Assembly (NCBI GenBank): GCA_023431205.1
Contig: JAEYXQ010000001.1
Location: 1 to 5,586 of the forward strand
DNA from: Pseudomonadota bacterium
GTDB taxonomy: Bacteria > Pseudomonadota > Alphaproteobacteria > Rhizobiales > Devosiaceae
Length of the DNA: 5,586 nucleotides
Reading direction: 5' to 3'
Part shown: piece after piece, positions 1-5,410 of the stretch
Position numbering within the stretch: the first letter of the stretch is position 1
Layout: every line of letters starts with the position of its first letter
The notes under the pieces: generated by a model
What the model saw: the letters and a program-made list of their open reading frames with translations, nothing else
Told to the model about the DNA's origin: nothing
Databases searched by the model: none
Translations under genes and position numbers: made by a program

Positions 1-459
1 ATGGACAATGTGAAGGTTGGGTTCGCCTGGCTGCCGCACGGAGAAGGTCTGCCGCTGCCGGCGCGCCAGACGCAGGGCGCAGCAGGCTACGATCTCATCG
101 CCGCGCTGCCAGCCGAGGCGCCGCTCACGTTGCAACCGGGCGAGCGCACCCTGGTGCCCTGCGGCTTCGCCATGGCGCTGCCGCTCGGGTATGAAGGACA
201 GGTGCGCCCCCGATCGGGGCTGGCGGTGAAACACGGGATCACCGTGCTCAACGCACCGGGAACGGTCGATGCGGACTACCGCGGCGAGGTGAAGGTGCCG
301 CTGATCAATCTGGGAACGGACGTGTTCGTGCTTCGGCGCGGGGACCGGATCGCGCAGCTGGTTGTGGCGCCGGTCAGCGTCATTCAGATCGTGGTTGAAG
401 AGGCGCTGGAGGAGACGGAGCGTGGCGGCAATGGGTTCGGTTCAACGGGTAACGGCTAG
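1..459 (+). CDS. dut: Deoxyuridine 5'-triphosphate nucleotidohydrolase (dUTPase)
   Basis: Hydrolyses dUTP to dUMP and pyrophosphate in the cytoplasm, which keeps uracil out of DNA and supplies dUMP for thymidylate synthesis. The 152-residue product is the normal length for the homotrimeric dUTPase family and shows all five family motifs in order. These are motif 1 AAGYDL (27-32), motif 2 PRSGL (70-74), motif 3 GTVDADYRGEV (87-97, with the expected catalytic Asp at 90), motif 4 RRGDRIAQL (112-120) and the glycine-rich motif 5 RGGNGFGSTG (141-150), which closes over the active site. The ATG is the first base of the window, so its ribosome binding site cannot be seen, but the alignment of motifs suggests the gene is complete. 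In related bacteria dut often follows coaBC, which would lie just upstream; this is inference. The last 29 bases overlap the next gene, so the two are probably co-transcribed. Confidence 0.97.
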   Translation: MDNVKVGFAWLPHGEGLPLPARQTQGAAGYDLIAALPAEAPLTLQPGERTLVPCGFAMALPLGYEGQVRPRSGLAVKHGITVLNAPGTVDADYRGEVKVPLINLGTDVFVLRRGDRIAQLVVAPVSVIQIVVEEALEETERGGNGFGSTGNG

Positions 460-1156
460 CCTGGCACTGGCCCTGGTGCTGGCGGCTCCTGCACTGGCGG
501 GAGACAGGGCCCTGCTCGACATCATCGGCTATTCGGAAGACGGCCGGTTCCTGATGTTCGAGGAGTTCGGCATCCAGGATGGATCGGGTTTTGCCTACTC
601 CAACCTCTATGCCGTGGACCTGGTCGAGGACAGCTGGGTGGTCGGCACGCCTTTGCGGTTGCGCGCGAGCGACGAGGAGACTTCGCTTGCGCAGATCCGA
701 GAGGAAGCGCTGACGGATGCACAGGCTGTGCTGGCTGAACTGGACATCAGCGTGCCGGCGGACGTGATTGCTTTGCTGGGTGATGGCGTGCCGGACCAGG
801 ACGGCAAGAGCCTGCAGTTCGGCCTGCCCGGCTATGAAGCGGGGACGGTGCGCGGCTCCCATGACCTGCGGCTCGAGACTTTTCCCGCCACCGCAGCGTC
901 GCCGTGCCTAGACTGGTTCGGGGTCGGGCCGCTTGGCTTCGCGCTGAGCGTCACCACCGGAGACGAAGAGCGGCAGCTCCACCGGGACGACATGCTGCCG
1001 CGATCGCGCGGCTGCCCGCAGGATTATCGCATCCATGCGGTGGCGGTGCCGTTCGACAGCGCTGAGGGCGAGGGGGCTGTGGCGATCCTGTCGGTGTACC
1101 CGTACGGCTTCGAGGGGCCCGACCGGCGTTTCCTGGCGGTGCCGCTTGACCTCTGA
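431..1156 (+). CDS. DUF2259 family predicted secreted protein
   Basis: A 241-residue protein of unknown function that I assign to the DUF2259 family of predicted secreted proteins, known mainly from alphaproteobacteria. It begins with a convincing Sec signal peptide: Arg6, then a hydrophobic core LALALVLAAP (11-20) and an ALA cleavage site at 21-23. The mature part starts GDRALLDIIGYSEDGRF and continues with FEEFGIQDGSG, which I take as the family's N-terminal signature. It has just two cysteines, C159 and C195, which could form a disulfide in the periplasm. There are no further membrane segments. The ATG at 431 was chosen because the signal peptide follows directly and a GGAG (417-420) lies 10 bases upstream. 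A GTG at 422 would add three residues, and an ATG at 362 would add an arginine-rich extension that spoils the signal peptide. The start lies inside dut and the end overlaps the next gene by 11 bases. No biochemical role is known to me. Confidence 0.88.
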   Translation: MGSVQRVTASLALALVLAAPALAGDRALLDIIGYSEDGRFLMFEEFGIQDGSGFAYSNLYAVDLVEDSWVVGTPLRLRASDEETSLAQIREEALTDAQAVLAELDISVPADVIALLGDGVPDQDGKSLQFGLPGYEAGTVRGSHDLRLETFPATAASPCLDWFGVGPLGFALSVTTGDEERQLHRDDMLPRSRGCPQDYRIHAVAVPFDSAEGEGAVAILSVYPYGFEGPDRRFLAVPLDL

Positions 1157-1865
1157 CCCGTTCTCAGCGGAGGAGACGCGTCGCTATTCCCGGCACCTGG
1201 TGCTCAAGGGCATGGGCGGAGCCGGCCAGCAGAAGCTGAAGTCCGCCCGGGTGCTGGTGGCCGGAGCCGGGGGGCTGGGCAGCCCGGCCATCGCCTATCT
1301 GGCGGCCGCAGGTGTGGGGACGATCGGAATTGCGGATAGCGACACCGTGGCCTTGTCCAACCTGCAGCGGCAGGTGATCCACGGCACTCCGGACATCGAT
1401 CGCCTGAAGACGGCCAGTGCTGCCGCCTTCGTGGGCGAGCTCAACCCGAACGCGATGGTGGTGGAGCATCCGGCTATCGAGCCGGCAAATGCGGACGAAA
1501 TCCTCGCCGGTTACGAGCTTGTGCTCGACGGCACCGACACGCTGGCGAGCCGCCGGATCGTGGCTGGCGCGGCAGCCCGACGGGGATTGCCGCTGGTGTC
1601 GGGAGCGATGTCGATGTTCGACGGGCAGGTGACGGTGTTTGCGCCGGGCGGACCGCAATTAGAGGCGGTGTTTCCGCCAGAGGCCGATGATGCAGACCTG
1701 CCGGGATGCGAGGTTACCGGCATACTGGGGCCACTGCCCGGCGTGATCGGCAGCCTGATGGCAATGGAAGCCATCAAGCTGATCACCGGCATCGGCGCGC
1801 CGCTGGTGGGACGGGTGCTGGTTTATGATGGCAAACGGGGCGAGTTCACCACCCTGGAGGTGTGA
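1146..1865 (+). CDS. MoeB/HesA/ThiF family adenylyltransferase (E1-like), lacking the zinc cysteines
   Basis: An E1-like enzyme of 239 residues. The family adenylates the C-terminal glycine of small sulfur-carrier proteins such as MoaD or ThiS, for molybdopterin or thiamine synthesis. Visible features in order are the RYSRH arginine region (13-17), the ATP-binding loop GAGGLGSP (40-47), Asp64 for the ribose, SNLQRQ (71-76, arginine finger R75), Lys88, DGTD (128-131, Asp131 expected to hold Mg), and GCEVTGILGPLPGVIGS (187-203), which keeps C188. E. coli MoeB has two CxxC zinc pairs. Here the first is replaced by QLEAVFPPE (171-179) and the protein ends at YDGKRGEFTTLEV before the second, so zinc is unlikely. 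The start is taken as the TTG at 1146, which gives MTSDPFSAEETRRYSRH. No in-frame ATG or GTG fits as well, and a weak GGCGG lies at 1135-1139. No sulfur-carrier gene lies nearby, so MoeB, ThiF or another role cannot be decided. Confidence 0.9.
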   Translation: MTSDPFSAEETRRYSRHLVLKGMGGAGQQKLKSARVLVAGAGGLGSPAIAYLAAAGVGTIGIADSDTVALSNLQRQVIHGTPDIDRLKTASAAAFVGELNPNAMVVEHPAIEPANADEILAGYELVLDGTDTLASRRIVAGAAARRGLPLVSGAMSMFDGQVTVFAPGGPQLEAVFPPEADDADLPGCEVTGILGPLPGVIGSLMAMEAIKLITGIGAPLVGRVLVYDGKRGEFTTLEV

Positions 1866-1876
1866 TCGCCCTGCCC

Positions 1877-3103
1877 TCAGGCGTCCGGGTGCTTGAAAAC
1901 GAGGGCGGCGTTGGTGCCGCCGAAGCCGAAGCTGTTGCTGAGCACAACGCCGAGATCGACGTCATCACGGCGCTGGCGCAGGATCGGCATGTCCTCGAAG
2001 GCCGGATCGAGCGTTTCGATGTTGGCGCTTTCGGCGATGAAGCGATGGCGCATCATCAGGATAGAGTAGATGGATTCGTGAACGCCGGTCGCGCCCTGCG
2101 AATGGCCGGTCAGCGACTTGGTCGCCGAGATCGGCGGGCATTTGCCTTCGTTGCCGAAGACGGCCCGGATCGCCTCGATTTCCTTGAGGTCACCCACGGG
2201 CGTAGAGGTCGCGTGCGGGTTGATGTAGTCCACCGGCAACTTCACGTTCTGCAGCGCCATGCGCATGCAGCGTTCGGCGCCTTCGCCCGAGGGTGCCACC
2301 ATGTCGAGACCATCTGAAGTGGCGCCGTAGCCGACCACCTCGGCCCAGATTTTGGCACCGCGCGCCTTGGCGTGTTCGAGTTCCTCGAGCACCAGAACGC
2401 CGGCACCACCGGAGATGACGAAGCCGTCACGCGCTGCGTCGTAGCAGCGGGAGGCCTTCTCGGGCGTCTGATTGAAATCGGAGCTCATGGCGCCCATGGC
2501 GTCGAACAGGTCCGACAAGGTCCAGTCGAGATCCTCGTGGCCGCCGGCGAAGACGATGTCCTGCTTGCCCAGCATGATCTGTTCCATGGCATTGCCGATG
2601 CAGTGCTTGGACGTCGCGCAGGCGGCGGTGATGGTGTAGTTGATGCCCTTGATGCCGAATGCGGTGGCGAGGGTGGCCGAAGCCGTCGATCCCATGGCCT
2701 TCGGAACAGCCAGGGGCCCGATGCGCTTGGGGGACTTTTTCTCCCGGGTGACGTCGGCGGCCTCGACGATGGTGCGGGTCGAAGCACCACCGGAGCCCAT
2801 GACGATGCCGGTCATGGGGTTGGAGATGTCCTTGTCCTCGAGCCCTGCATCGGCGATGGCCTGTTGCATGGCGAGGTAGTTCCAGGCCGCACCCTTGCCC
2901 ATGAAGCGGGTGACGCGGCGGTCGAGAAGCTCGAAGGGATCGAGGCGCGGGTCGCCCTTGACCTGCGAGCGGAAGCCGAGTTCGGCGTAGTCTTCGGCGA
3001 ACACGATGCCGGGGCGCGCCTGGCGCAGGCTGTCCGTCACTTCGTCGAGCGAATTGCCGATCGAAGAGATGATCCCCATGCCGGTAACGACAACCCGTCT
3101 CAT
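1877..3103 (-). CDS. fabB: Beta-ketoacyl-ACP synthase I (KAS I)
   Basis: Condenses malonyl-ACP with acyl-ACP in type II fatty acid synthesis. KAS I is the condensing enzyme that elongates the cis-3-decenoyl-ACP made by FabA, so it is needed for unsaturated fatty acids. The 408-residue thiolase-fold protein has the active-site Cys in TAACATSKHCIGNA (C162), the catalytic His in NPHATSTPVGD (H297), Lys329 in SATKSLTGHSQGATG with His334, and the C-terminal glycine-rich SNSFGFGGTNA loop. The ACATSKHCIGNA form and the C-H-H triad mark KAS I rather than FabF. Two ATGs occur in tandem. The one at 3103 is preferred because the GAGG of GCGAGGAC (3112-3109) lies 5 bases upstream, against 2 bases for the ATG at 3106; this also gives the usual MRRVVVTGMG start. 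It lies downstream of fabA and presumably shares its transcript. Its stop faces that of the adenylyltransferase gene across 11 bases with no strong terminator. Confidence 0.97.
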   Translation of the reverse strand: MRRVVVTGMGIISSIGNSLDEVTDSLRQARPGIVFAEDYAELGFRSQVKGDPRLDPFELLDRRVTRFMGKGAAWNYLAMQQAIADAGLEDKDISNPMTGIVMGSGGASTRTIVEAADVTREKKSPKRIGPLAVPKAMGSTASATLATAFGIKGINYTITAACATSKHCIGNAMEQIMLGKQDIVFAGGHEDLDWTLSDLFDAMGAMSSDFNQTPEKASRCYDAARDGFVISGGAGVLVLEELEHAKARGAKIWAEVVGYGATSDGLDMVAPSGEGAERCMRMALQNVKLPVDYINPHATSTPVGDLKEIEAIRAVFGNEGKCPPISATKSLTGHSQGATGVHESIYSILMMRHRFIAESANIETLDPAFEDMPILRQRRDDVDLGVVLSNSFGFGGTNAALVFKHPDA

Positions 3104-3127
3104 CATGTCCTCGCTTTATCTAGTGTG

Positions 3128-3147
3128 GGCGCCTTGTGGATGGCGCC
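3128..3147 (-). other. Hairpin in the fabA-fabB intergenic leader
   Basis: Two copies of the self-complementary hexamer GGCGCC (3128-3133 and 3142-3147) are separated by 8 bases. They can form a 6-bp, all-GC stem in the mRNA between fabA and fabB. No U-tract follows on the minus strand, so this is not a typical intrinsic terminator. It could be an mRNA-processing or stability element that sets the FabA:FabB ratio, but that is inference. A TATAAC-like -10 sequence lies just upstream on the same strand at 3155-3150. Confidence 0.35.
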
Positions 3148-3186
3148 TCGTTATACGGAACGGAACACGTTGGCATTAAGGCCGGT

Positions 3187-3717
3187 TCAGGCGGTCTTCT
3201 GCTCATGAAGCTGCGCGTCGGTGAACAAGCCAACGCGCAAGTCCTTCGCTTCGTAGATCAATTTGCCGTCAGCCTTGACCCAGCCATCGGCAATGCCGAG
3301 CGTCAGCCGCGACCGCATCACCCGCTTAAGGTCGATGCCATATTCAACGAGCTTGACGTCCGTGGTGACCTGGCCGACGAACTTGATCTCGCCGCCAAGA
3401 GCACGCCCCTTGCCGGGCTGGCCAATCCAGCTGAGGAAGAAACCGGTCATTTGCCACAGGGCATCGAGCCCGAGGCAGCCGGGCATCACGGGATCGCCGA
3501 TGAAGTGGCAGTTGAAGAACCAGAGGCTCGGATGGACGTCGAGTTCGGCCCGCACCAGGCCCTTGCCGTAGGGGCCGCCAGCTTCTTCGATGTCCGTGAT
3601 CCGGTCAAACATCAGCATGGGTGGAGCCGGCAACCGCGCGTCACCCTGCCCGGGCAGCTCCCCTCGCCCGTGAGCCAGGAGCTCCTCGTAGCCGAATGAC
3701 TTTTGCCGATCCGCCAT
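3187..3717 (-). CDS. fabA: Bifunctional 3-hydroxydecanoyl-ACP dehydratase / trans-2,cis-3-decenoyl-ACP isomerase
   Basis: Dehydrates 3-hydroxydecanoyl-ACP and isomerises the trans-2 product to cis-3-decenoyl-ACP, which is the branch point into unsaturated fatty acids. It acts in the cytoplasm as a hot-dog-fold dimer. The 176-residue length matches the family (E. coli FabA has 172). The active-site segment is FFNCHFIGDPVMPGCLGLDA (67-86), with catalytic His71 and Asp85 corresponding to H70 and D84 of E. coli. The flanking PPMLMFDRIT (32-41) and LWQMTGFFLSW (87-97) segments are also typical of FabA rather than FabZ. The ATG at 3717 is preceded by a weak GGGGATGG on the minus strand. It heads a fabA-fabB unit and is divergent from irr. 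A promoter candidate lies about 30-60 bases upstream. The pairing with a KAS I gene supports the anaerobic-type FabA/FabB route. Confidence 0.98.
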   Translation of the reverse strand: MADRQKSFGYEELLAHGRGELPGQGDARLPAPPMLMFDRITDIEEAGGPYGKGLVRAELDVHPSLWFFNCHFIGDPVMPGCLGLDALWQMTGFFLSWIGQPGKGRALGGEIKFVGQVTTDVKLVEYGIDLKRVMRSRLTLGIADGWVKADGKLIYEAKDLRVGLFTDAQLHEQKTA

Positions 3718-3748
3718 GCGCCATCCCCAGTCGGTCTGAATATTGTCT

Positions 3749-3775
3749 CGTATAGGGGCGCGGTGAGGGGGTCAA
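3749..3775 (-). promoter_or_regulatory. Candidate fabAB promoter
   Basis: On the minus strand, TTGACC (3775-3770) and TATACG (3754-3749) are separated by 15 bases. Each hexamer matches the sigma-70 consensus well, and the CTTGAC form is favoured in alphaproteobacteria, but the spacer is short. Transcription would start near 3742 and give a leader of about 25 bases before fabA. The -35 lies in a sequence that is repeated at the irr -35 on the opposite strand. Confidence 0.45.
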
Positions 3776-3823
3776 GCCAGCCCCGCCGAGGCTCCGGAGA
3801 TACGCAGAAACCGGGGGCGGCTT
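3774..3823. repeat. Inverted repeat bridging the two divergent -35 regions
   Basis: The left arm AAGCCAGCCCC (3774-3784) pairs with the right arm GGGGCGGCTT (3814-3823) over 10 base pairs with one bulged A at 3779. The 29-base centre is unpaired. The outer ends of both arms fall within the -35 boxes of the fabA and irr promoter candidates. This is better read as a DNA site for a shared regulator than as an RNA structure, because it lies upstream of both predicted transcription starts. Confidence 0.4.
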
Positions 3824-3850
3824 GTACCATCCGGTCACCGCCGGTATAAA
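3822..3850 (+). promoter_or_regulatory. Candidate irr promoter
   Basis: TTGTAC (3822-3827) and TATAAA (3845-3850) are separated by exactly 17 bases, a good sigma-70-type promoter and the best in the window. Transcription would start near 3857 and give a leader of about 38 bases ending in the AAGGA ribosome binding site (3886-3890) of irr. The in-frame TTG at 3856 falls at the predicted transcript start, which further argues for the ATG at 3895 as the true start. Confidence 0.6.
3832..3845. promoter_or_regulatory. Possible operator: overlapping palindromes inside the irr promoter
   Basis: CGGTCACCG (3832-3840) and ACCGCCGGT (3837-3845) are each perfect 4-bp-arm palindromes with a single central C. 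They share ACCG, giving an alternating CGGT-C-ACCG-C-CGGT pattern. They fill the spacer between the -35 and -10 of the irr promoter, where a bound repressor would block polymerase. This does not resemble the AT-rich Irr box (ICE), so the regulator, if there is one, is unknown. High GC makes chance palindromes more likely. Confidence 0.3.
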
Positions 3851-3894
3851 GGGCGTTGAATTTCCGGCCCTTTCGCCCGAGTTGTAAGGACGCA

Positions 3895-4398
3895 ATGACC
3901 GACCGATCTGCTGCCGCTCGCTCGCACCCGTCCCGCAAGCCCTGCCTGACGGCCGTGCTGCGCATGGCCGGCCTCCGGCCTACCCGCCAACGCGTCGCCC
4001 TGGCCGAACTGCTGTTTGCCGGACCGCATCGCCATGTCAGCGCCGAACAGTTGCACAGCGAAGCCGTGGGCTCCGATGTCAACGTTTCGCTGGCAACGAT
4101 CTACAACACGCTGCACCAGTTCCACGAGGCGGGCCTGCTGCGCGAAGTGGCGATCGATGCGTCGCGGTCGTATTTCGATACGGACACTTCCGACCATCAC
4201 CATTTCTTTGTGGAGGACGAGCAGCGGATGATCGACATCCCGGCTTCGTCGGTTGCCTTCGCATCGCTGCCGAAGGCCCCGGAGGGAATGCAGGTGAGCC
4301 ATGTGGACGTGGTGATCCGCGTGCGCCGCGCACCCTTGCCGGTCGACACGCTCGATCTGCGGGACGCCACGCCGGCCGACGACGAACTGCTGGACTAG
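3895..4398 (+). CDS. irr: Irr-type Fur family transcriptional regulator (iron response regulator)
   Basis: A 167-residue winged-helix regulator. Irr proteins are Fur relatives of alphaproteobacteria that act when iron is scarce. They repress iron-using functions such as heme synthesis and activate uptake, with activity tied to heme. Visible features are the winged-helix start AGLRPTRQRVALAELLF (25-41), the recognition helix SLATIYNTLHQF (65-76), and the Irr-type histidine cluster HHHFFVEDE (101-109), the heme/metal region. It lacks the CxxC zinc pairs of true Fur. Its only cysteine, C17 (RKPCLT), is not followed by proline, so the N-terminal heme regulatory motif of Bradyrhizobium Irr (GCPWHD) is absent, as in several other rhizobial Irr proteins. 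An acidic tail (151-167) extends the C-terminus. The ATG at 3895 follows AAGGA by 4 bases. It is divergent from fabAB, a common position for irr in Hyphomicrobiales. Fur family membership is certain; the Irr subtype is very likely. Confidence 0.93.
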   Translation: MTDRSAAARSHPSRKPCLTAVLRMAGLRPTRQRVALAELLFAGPHRHVSAEQLHSEAVGSDVNVSLATIYNTLHQFHEAGLLREVAIDASRSYFDTDTSDHHHFFVEDEQRMIDIPASSVAFASLPKAPEGMQVSHVDVVIRVRRAPLPVDTLDLRDATPADDELLD

Positions 4399-4400
4399 GC

Positions 4401-4426
4401 CTGGCAATCCACGCGCTGGTTGCTGG
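4401..4426 (+). terminator. Possible irr transcription terminator hairpin
   Basis: Just after the irr stop, CTGGCAA-T-CCA (4401-4411) can pair with TGG-TTGCTG (4417-4425) plus G4426. This gives about 10 pairs, two of them G-U, with one bulged T and a 5-base loop. No T-run follows, so intrinsic termination is uncertain. The position, 2 bases after the gene and before a separate promoter candidate, is the main support. Confidence 0.35.
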
Positions 4427-4439
4427 TGGGATCAGGTAA

Positions 4440-4458
4440 GCTTGCGGCCGCTTGCGGC
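4440..4458 (+). repeat. Short tandem direct repeat, 2 x 9 bases
   Basis: GCTTGCGGC occurs at 4440-4448 and again at 4450-4458 with one base between, giving a 10-base period close to one DNA turn. It lies in the irr-nat gap. Same-face spacing would suit a DNA-binding protein, but two copies in GC-rich DNA could be chance. Confidence 0.4.
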
Positions 4459-4512
4459 TGTGTGATCGGCGTTGTCCATCCCTTTCATAACGCAATTGCC
4501 TGCTGACAGCGG

Positions 4513-4540
4513 GTGACATTCAGTGCACGCCTCCCATAGT
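4513..4540 (+). promoter_or_regulatory. Candidate nat promoter
   Basis: GTGACA (4513-4518) and CATAGT (4535-4540), separated by 16 bases, match five and four of six consensus positions. Transcription would start near 4547 and leave a leader of about 27 bases with AAGGTGG (4564-4570) just before the nat ATG. No other convincing promoter is seen in the 175-base gap between irr and nat. Confidence 0.4.
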
Positions 4541-4573
4541 GTGGGGGACCGGCAACGACGGCAAAGGTGGTCG

Positions 4574-5410
4574 ATGGGCGCGAAGCTCAACCTCAACGCC
4601 TATTTCGAGCGAATCGGGTTCTCTGGTTCGATCGCCCCCACGGTAAACACCCTCACCCTCCTCCATGCGCTGCATCCCGCAGCGATCCCCTTCGAGAATC
4701 TCGATCCACTGTGCGGCCTTCCAGTCAGTCTCAAGCTGGCCGATGTGGAGCGCAAGCTGGTGCATGAGCGGCGCGGCGGCTACTGCTTCGAGCACAATCT
4801 GCTGCTCCTGACGGTCCTGCGCGAGCTCGACTTCAACGTTCGGCCAATCGCTGCCCAGGTGGTGTGGTCCAATCCGGAAGCAGTCTCGGCGCCGCCCACC
4901 CACTTGTTGCTGGCGGTGGACATCAGCGGCTCGACCTATATCGCAGATGTCGGCTTCGGCGGCCTGACCCTGACGGCACCGCTGAAGCTGCGGGCGGATG
5001 TCGAGGAAGAGACGCCGCATGAGCGCTTCCGCCTGACCGGCGGCGAAACGGGCTGGCGCCTCGAAGCGGAACTGCAGCCGGGCGAGTGGCGCACGCTCTA
5101 CCATTTCACCACGGCCGAGTGGGCGGAGGCGGAGTACGCAGCGGCCAATGTGACGACCGCGAGCGGACCGGACTCCCCGTTCACGCGAGAACTTCGGGTG
5201 GCGGTGTCCCCAACAGGCCGACGGTTGGCGTTGCGCGGGAATCGCTTCACCACGTACCGGGTCGGTGAGCCGGCCGAGGAACGGCTGCTGGCCAGCGTGG
5301 CCGAAATCCAGGCGGTGCTCACCGACGAGTTCGGTCTCGACCTGCCGCAGTCGGATGTGCTCGACGAAAAGCTGGCGATGTTCGTTCCGGCTCCGGAGGC
5401 GAACGACTGA
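4574..5410 (+). CDS. nat: Arylamine N-acetyltransferase
   Basis: Transfers the acetyl group of acetyl-CoA to arylamines, hydrazines or hydroxylamines by a ping-pong mechanism in the cytoplasm. The physiological substrate in most bacteria is unknown. The 278-residue length is typical of the family. The catalytic triad is clear: Cys71 in RRGGYCFEHN (67-75), His110 in THLLLAVD, and Asp125 in YIADVGFGG (122-130). The N-terminal helical domain includes the family's HPAAIPFENLD segment (34-44), and a beta-rich middle and C-terminal lid follow. The ATG at 4574 is chosen because AAGG (4564-4567) lies 6 bases upstream and the protein then begins NLNAYFERIGFSG, as in other NATs. An in-frame GTG at 4523 would add 17 residues without family support and would fall upstream of the predicted transcript start. 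The stop overlaps the start of the next gene (TGATG), which suggests coupled translation. Confidence 0.95.
   Translation: MGAKLNLNAYFERIGFSGSIAPTVNTLTLLHALHPAAIPFENLDPLCGLPVSLKLADVERKLVHERRGGYCFEHNLLLLTVLRELDFNVRPIAAQVVWSNPEAVSAPPTHLLLAVDISGSTYIADVGFGGLTLTAPLKLRADVEEETPHERFRLTGGETGWRLEAELQPGEWRTLYHFTTAEWAEAEYAAANVTTASGPDSPFTRELRVAVSPTGRRLALRGNRFTTYRVGEPAEERLLASVAEIQAVLTDEFGLDLPQSDVLDEKLAMFVPAPEAND

Noticed and set aside
380..862. Minus-strand frames opposite the DUF2259 gene, and at 1164-1658 and 1511-1792 opposite the adenylyltransferase gene
   Set aside because: The plus-strand genes are supported by a signal peptide and by ATP-binding motifs respectively. The opposite frames have no supporting features.
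2372..3208. Long plus-strand open frame (278 codons) opposite fabB, plus another at 1862-2317
   Set aside because: Both lie antisense to a fully recognisable fabB. The predicted products are biased in composition (rich in Gly, Ala, Asp, His and Arg) with no recognisable domain, as expected for high-GC antisense shadows.
3136..3699. Plus-strand open frame of 187 codons opposite fabA
   Set aside because: It is antisense to intact fabA and shows no known motif or ribosome binding site, so it is a shadow of the real gene.
3718..3894. Search for a classical Irr box (ICE) or Fur box in the irr-fabA gap
   Set aside because: No TTTAGAA-type or GATAATGAT-type AT-rich palindrome is present, so direct iron regulation at this site is not supported by known motifs.
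3835..4407. Minus-strand open frame of 190 codons opposite irr, and others at 3612-4082 and 4079-4519
   Set aside because: They run across irr and through the divergent promoter region, with unlikely compositions and no family resemblance.
4439..4452. AAGCTTGCGGCCGC, which looks like the HindIII-NotI part of a cloning-vector polylinker
   Set aside because: The flanking bases do not continue as polylinker on either side, and the 3' half is part of a local tandem repeat. Chance in GC-rich DNA is the simpler reading.
4399..4573. Possible small RNA or tRNA gene in the irr-nat gap
   Set aside because: No cloverleaf, CCA end or TTCGANNC T-loop was seen. The visible structure is explained by a terminator-like hairpin, a short repeat and a promoter candidate.
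4520..5104. Minus-strand open frame of 194 codons opposite nat
   Set aside because: It is antisense to nat with its catalytic triad intact. The product is rich in Arg, Gln and Ala with no recognisable family.
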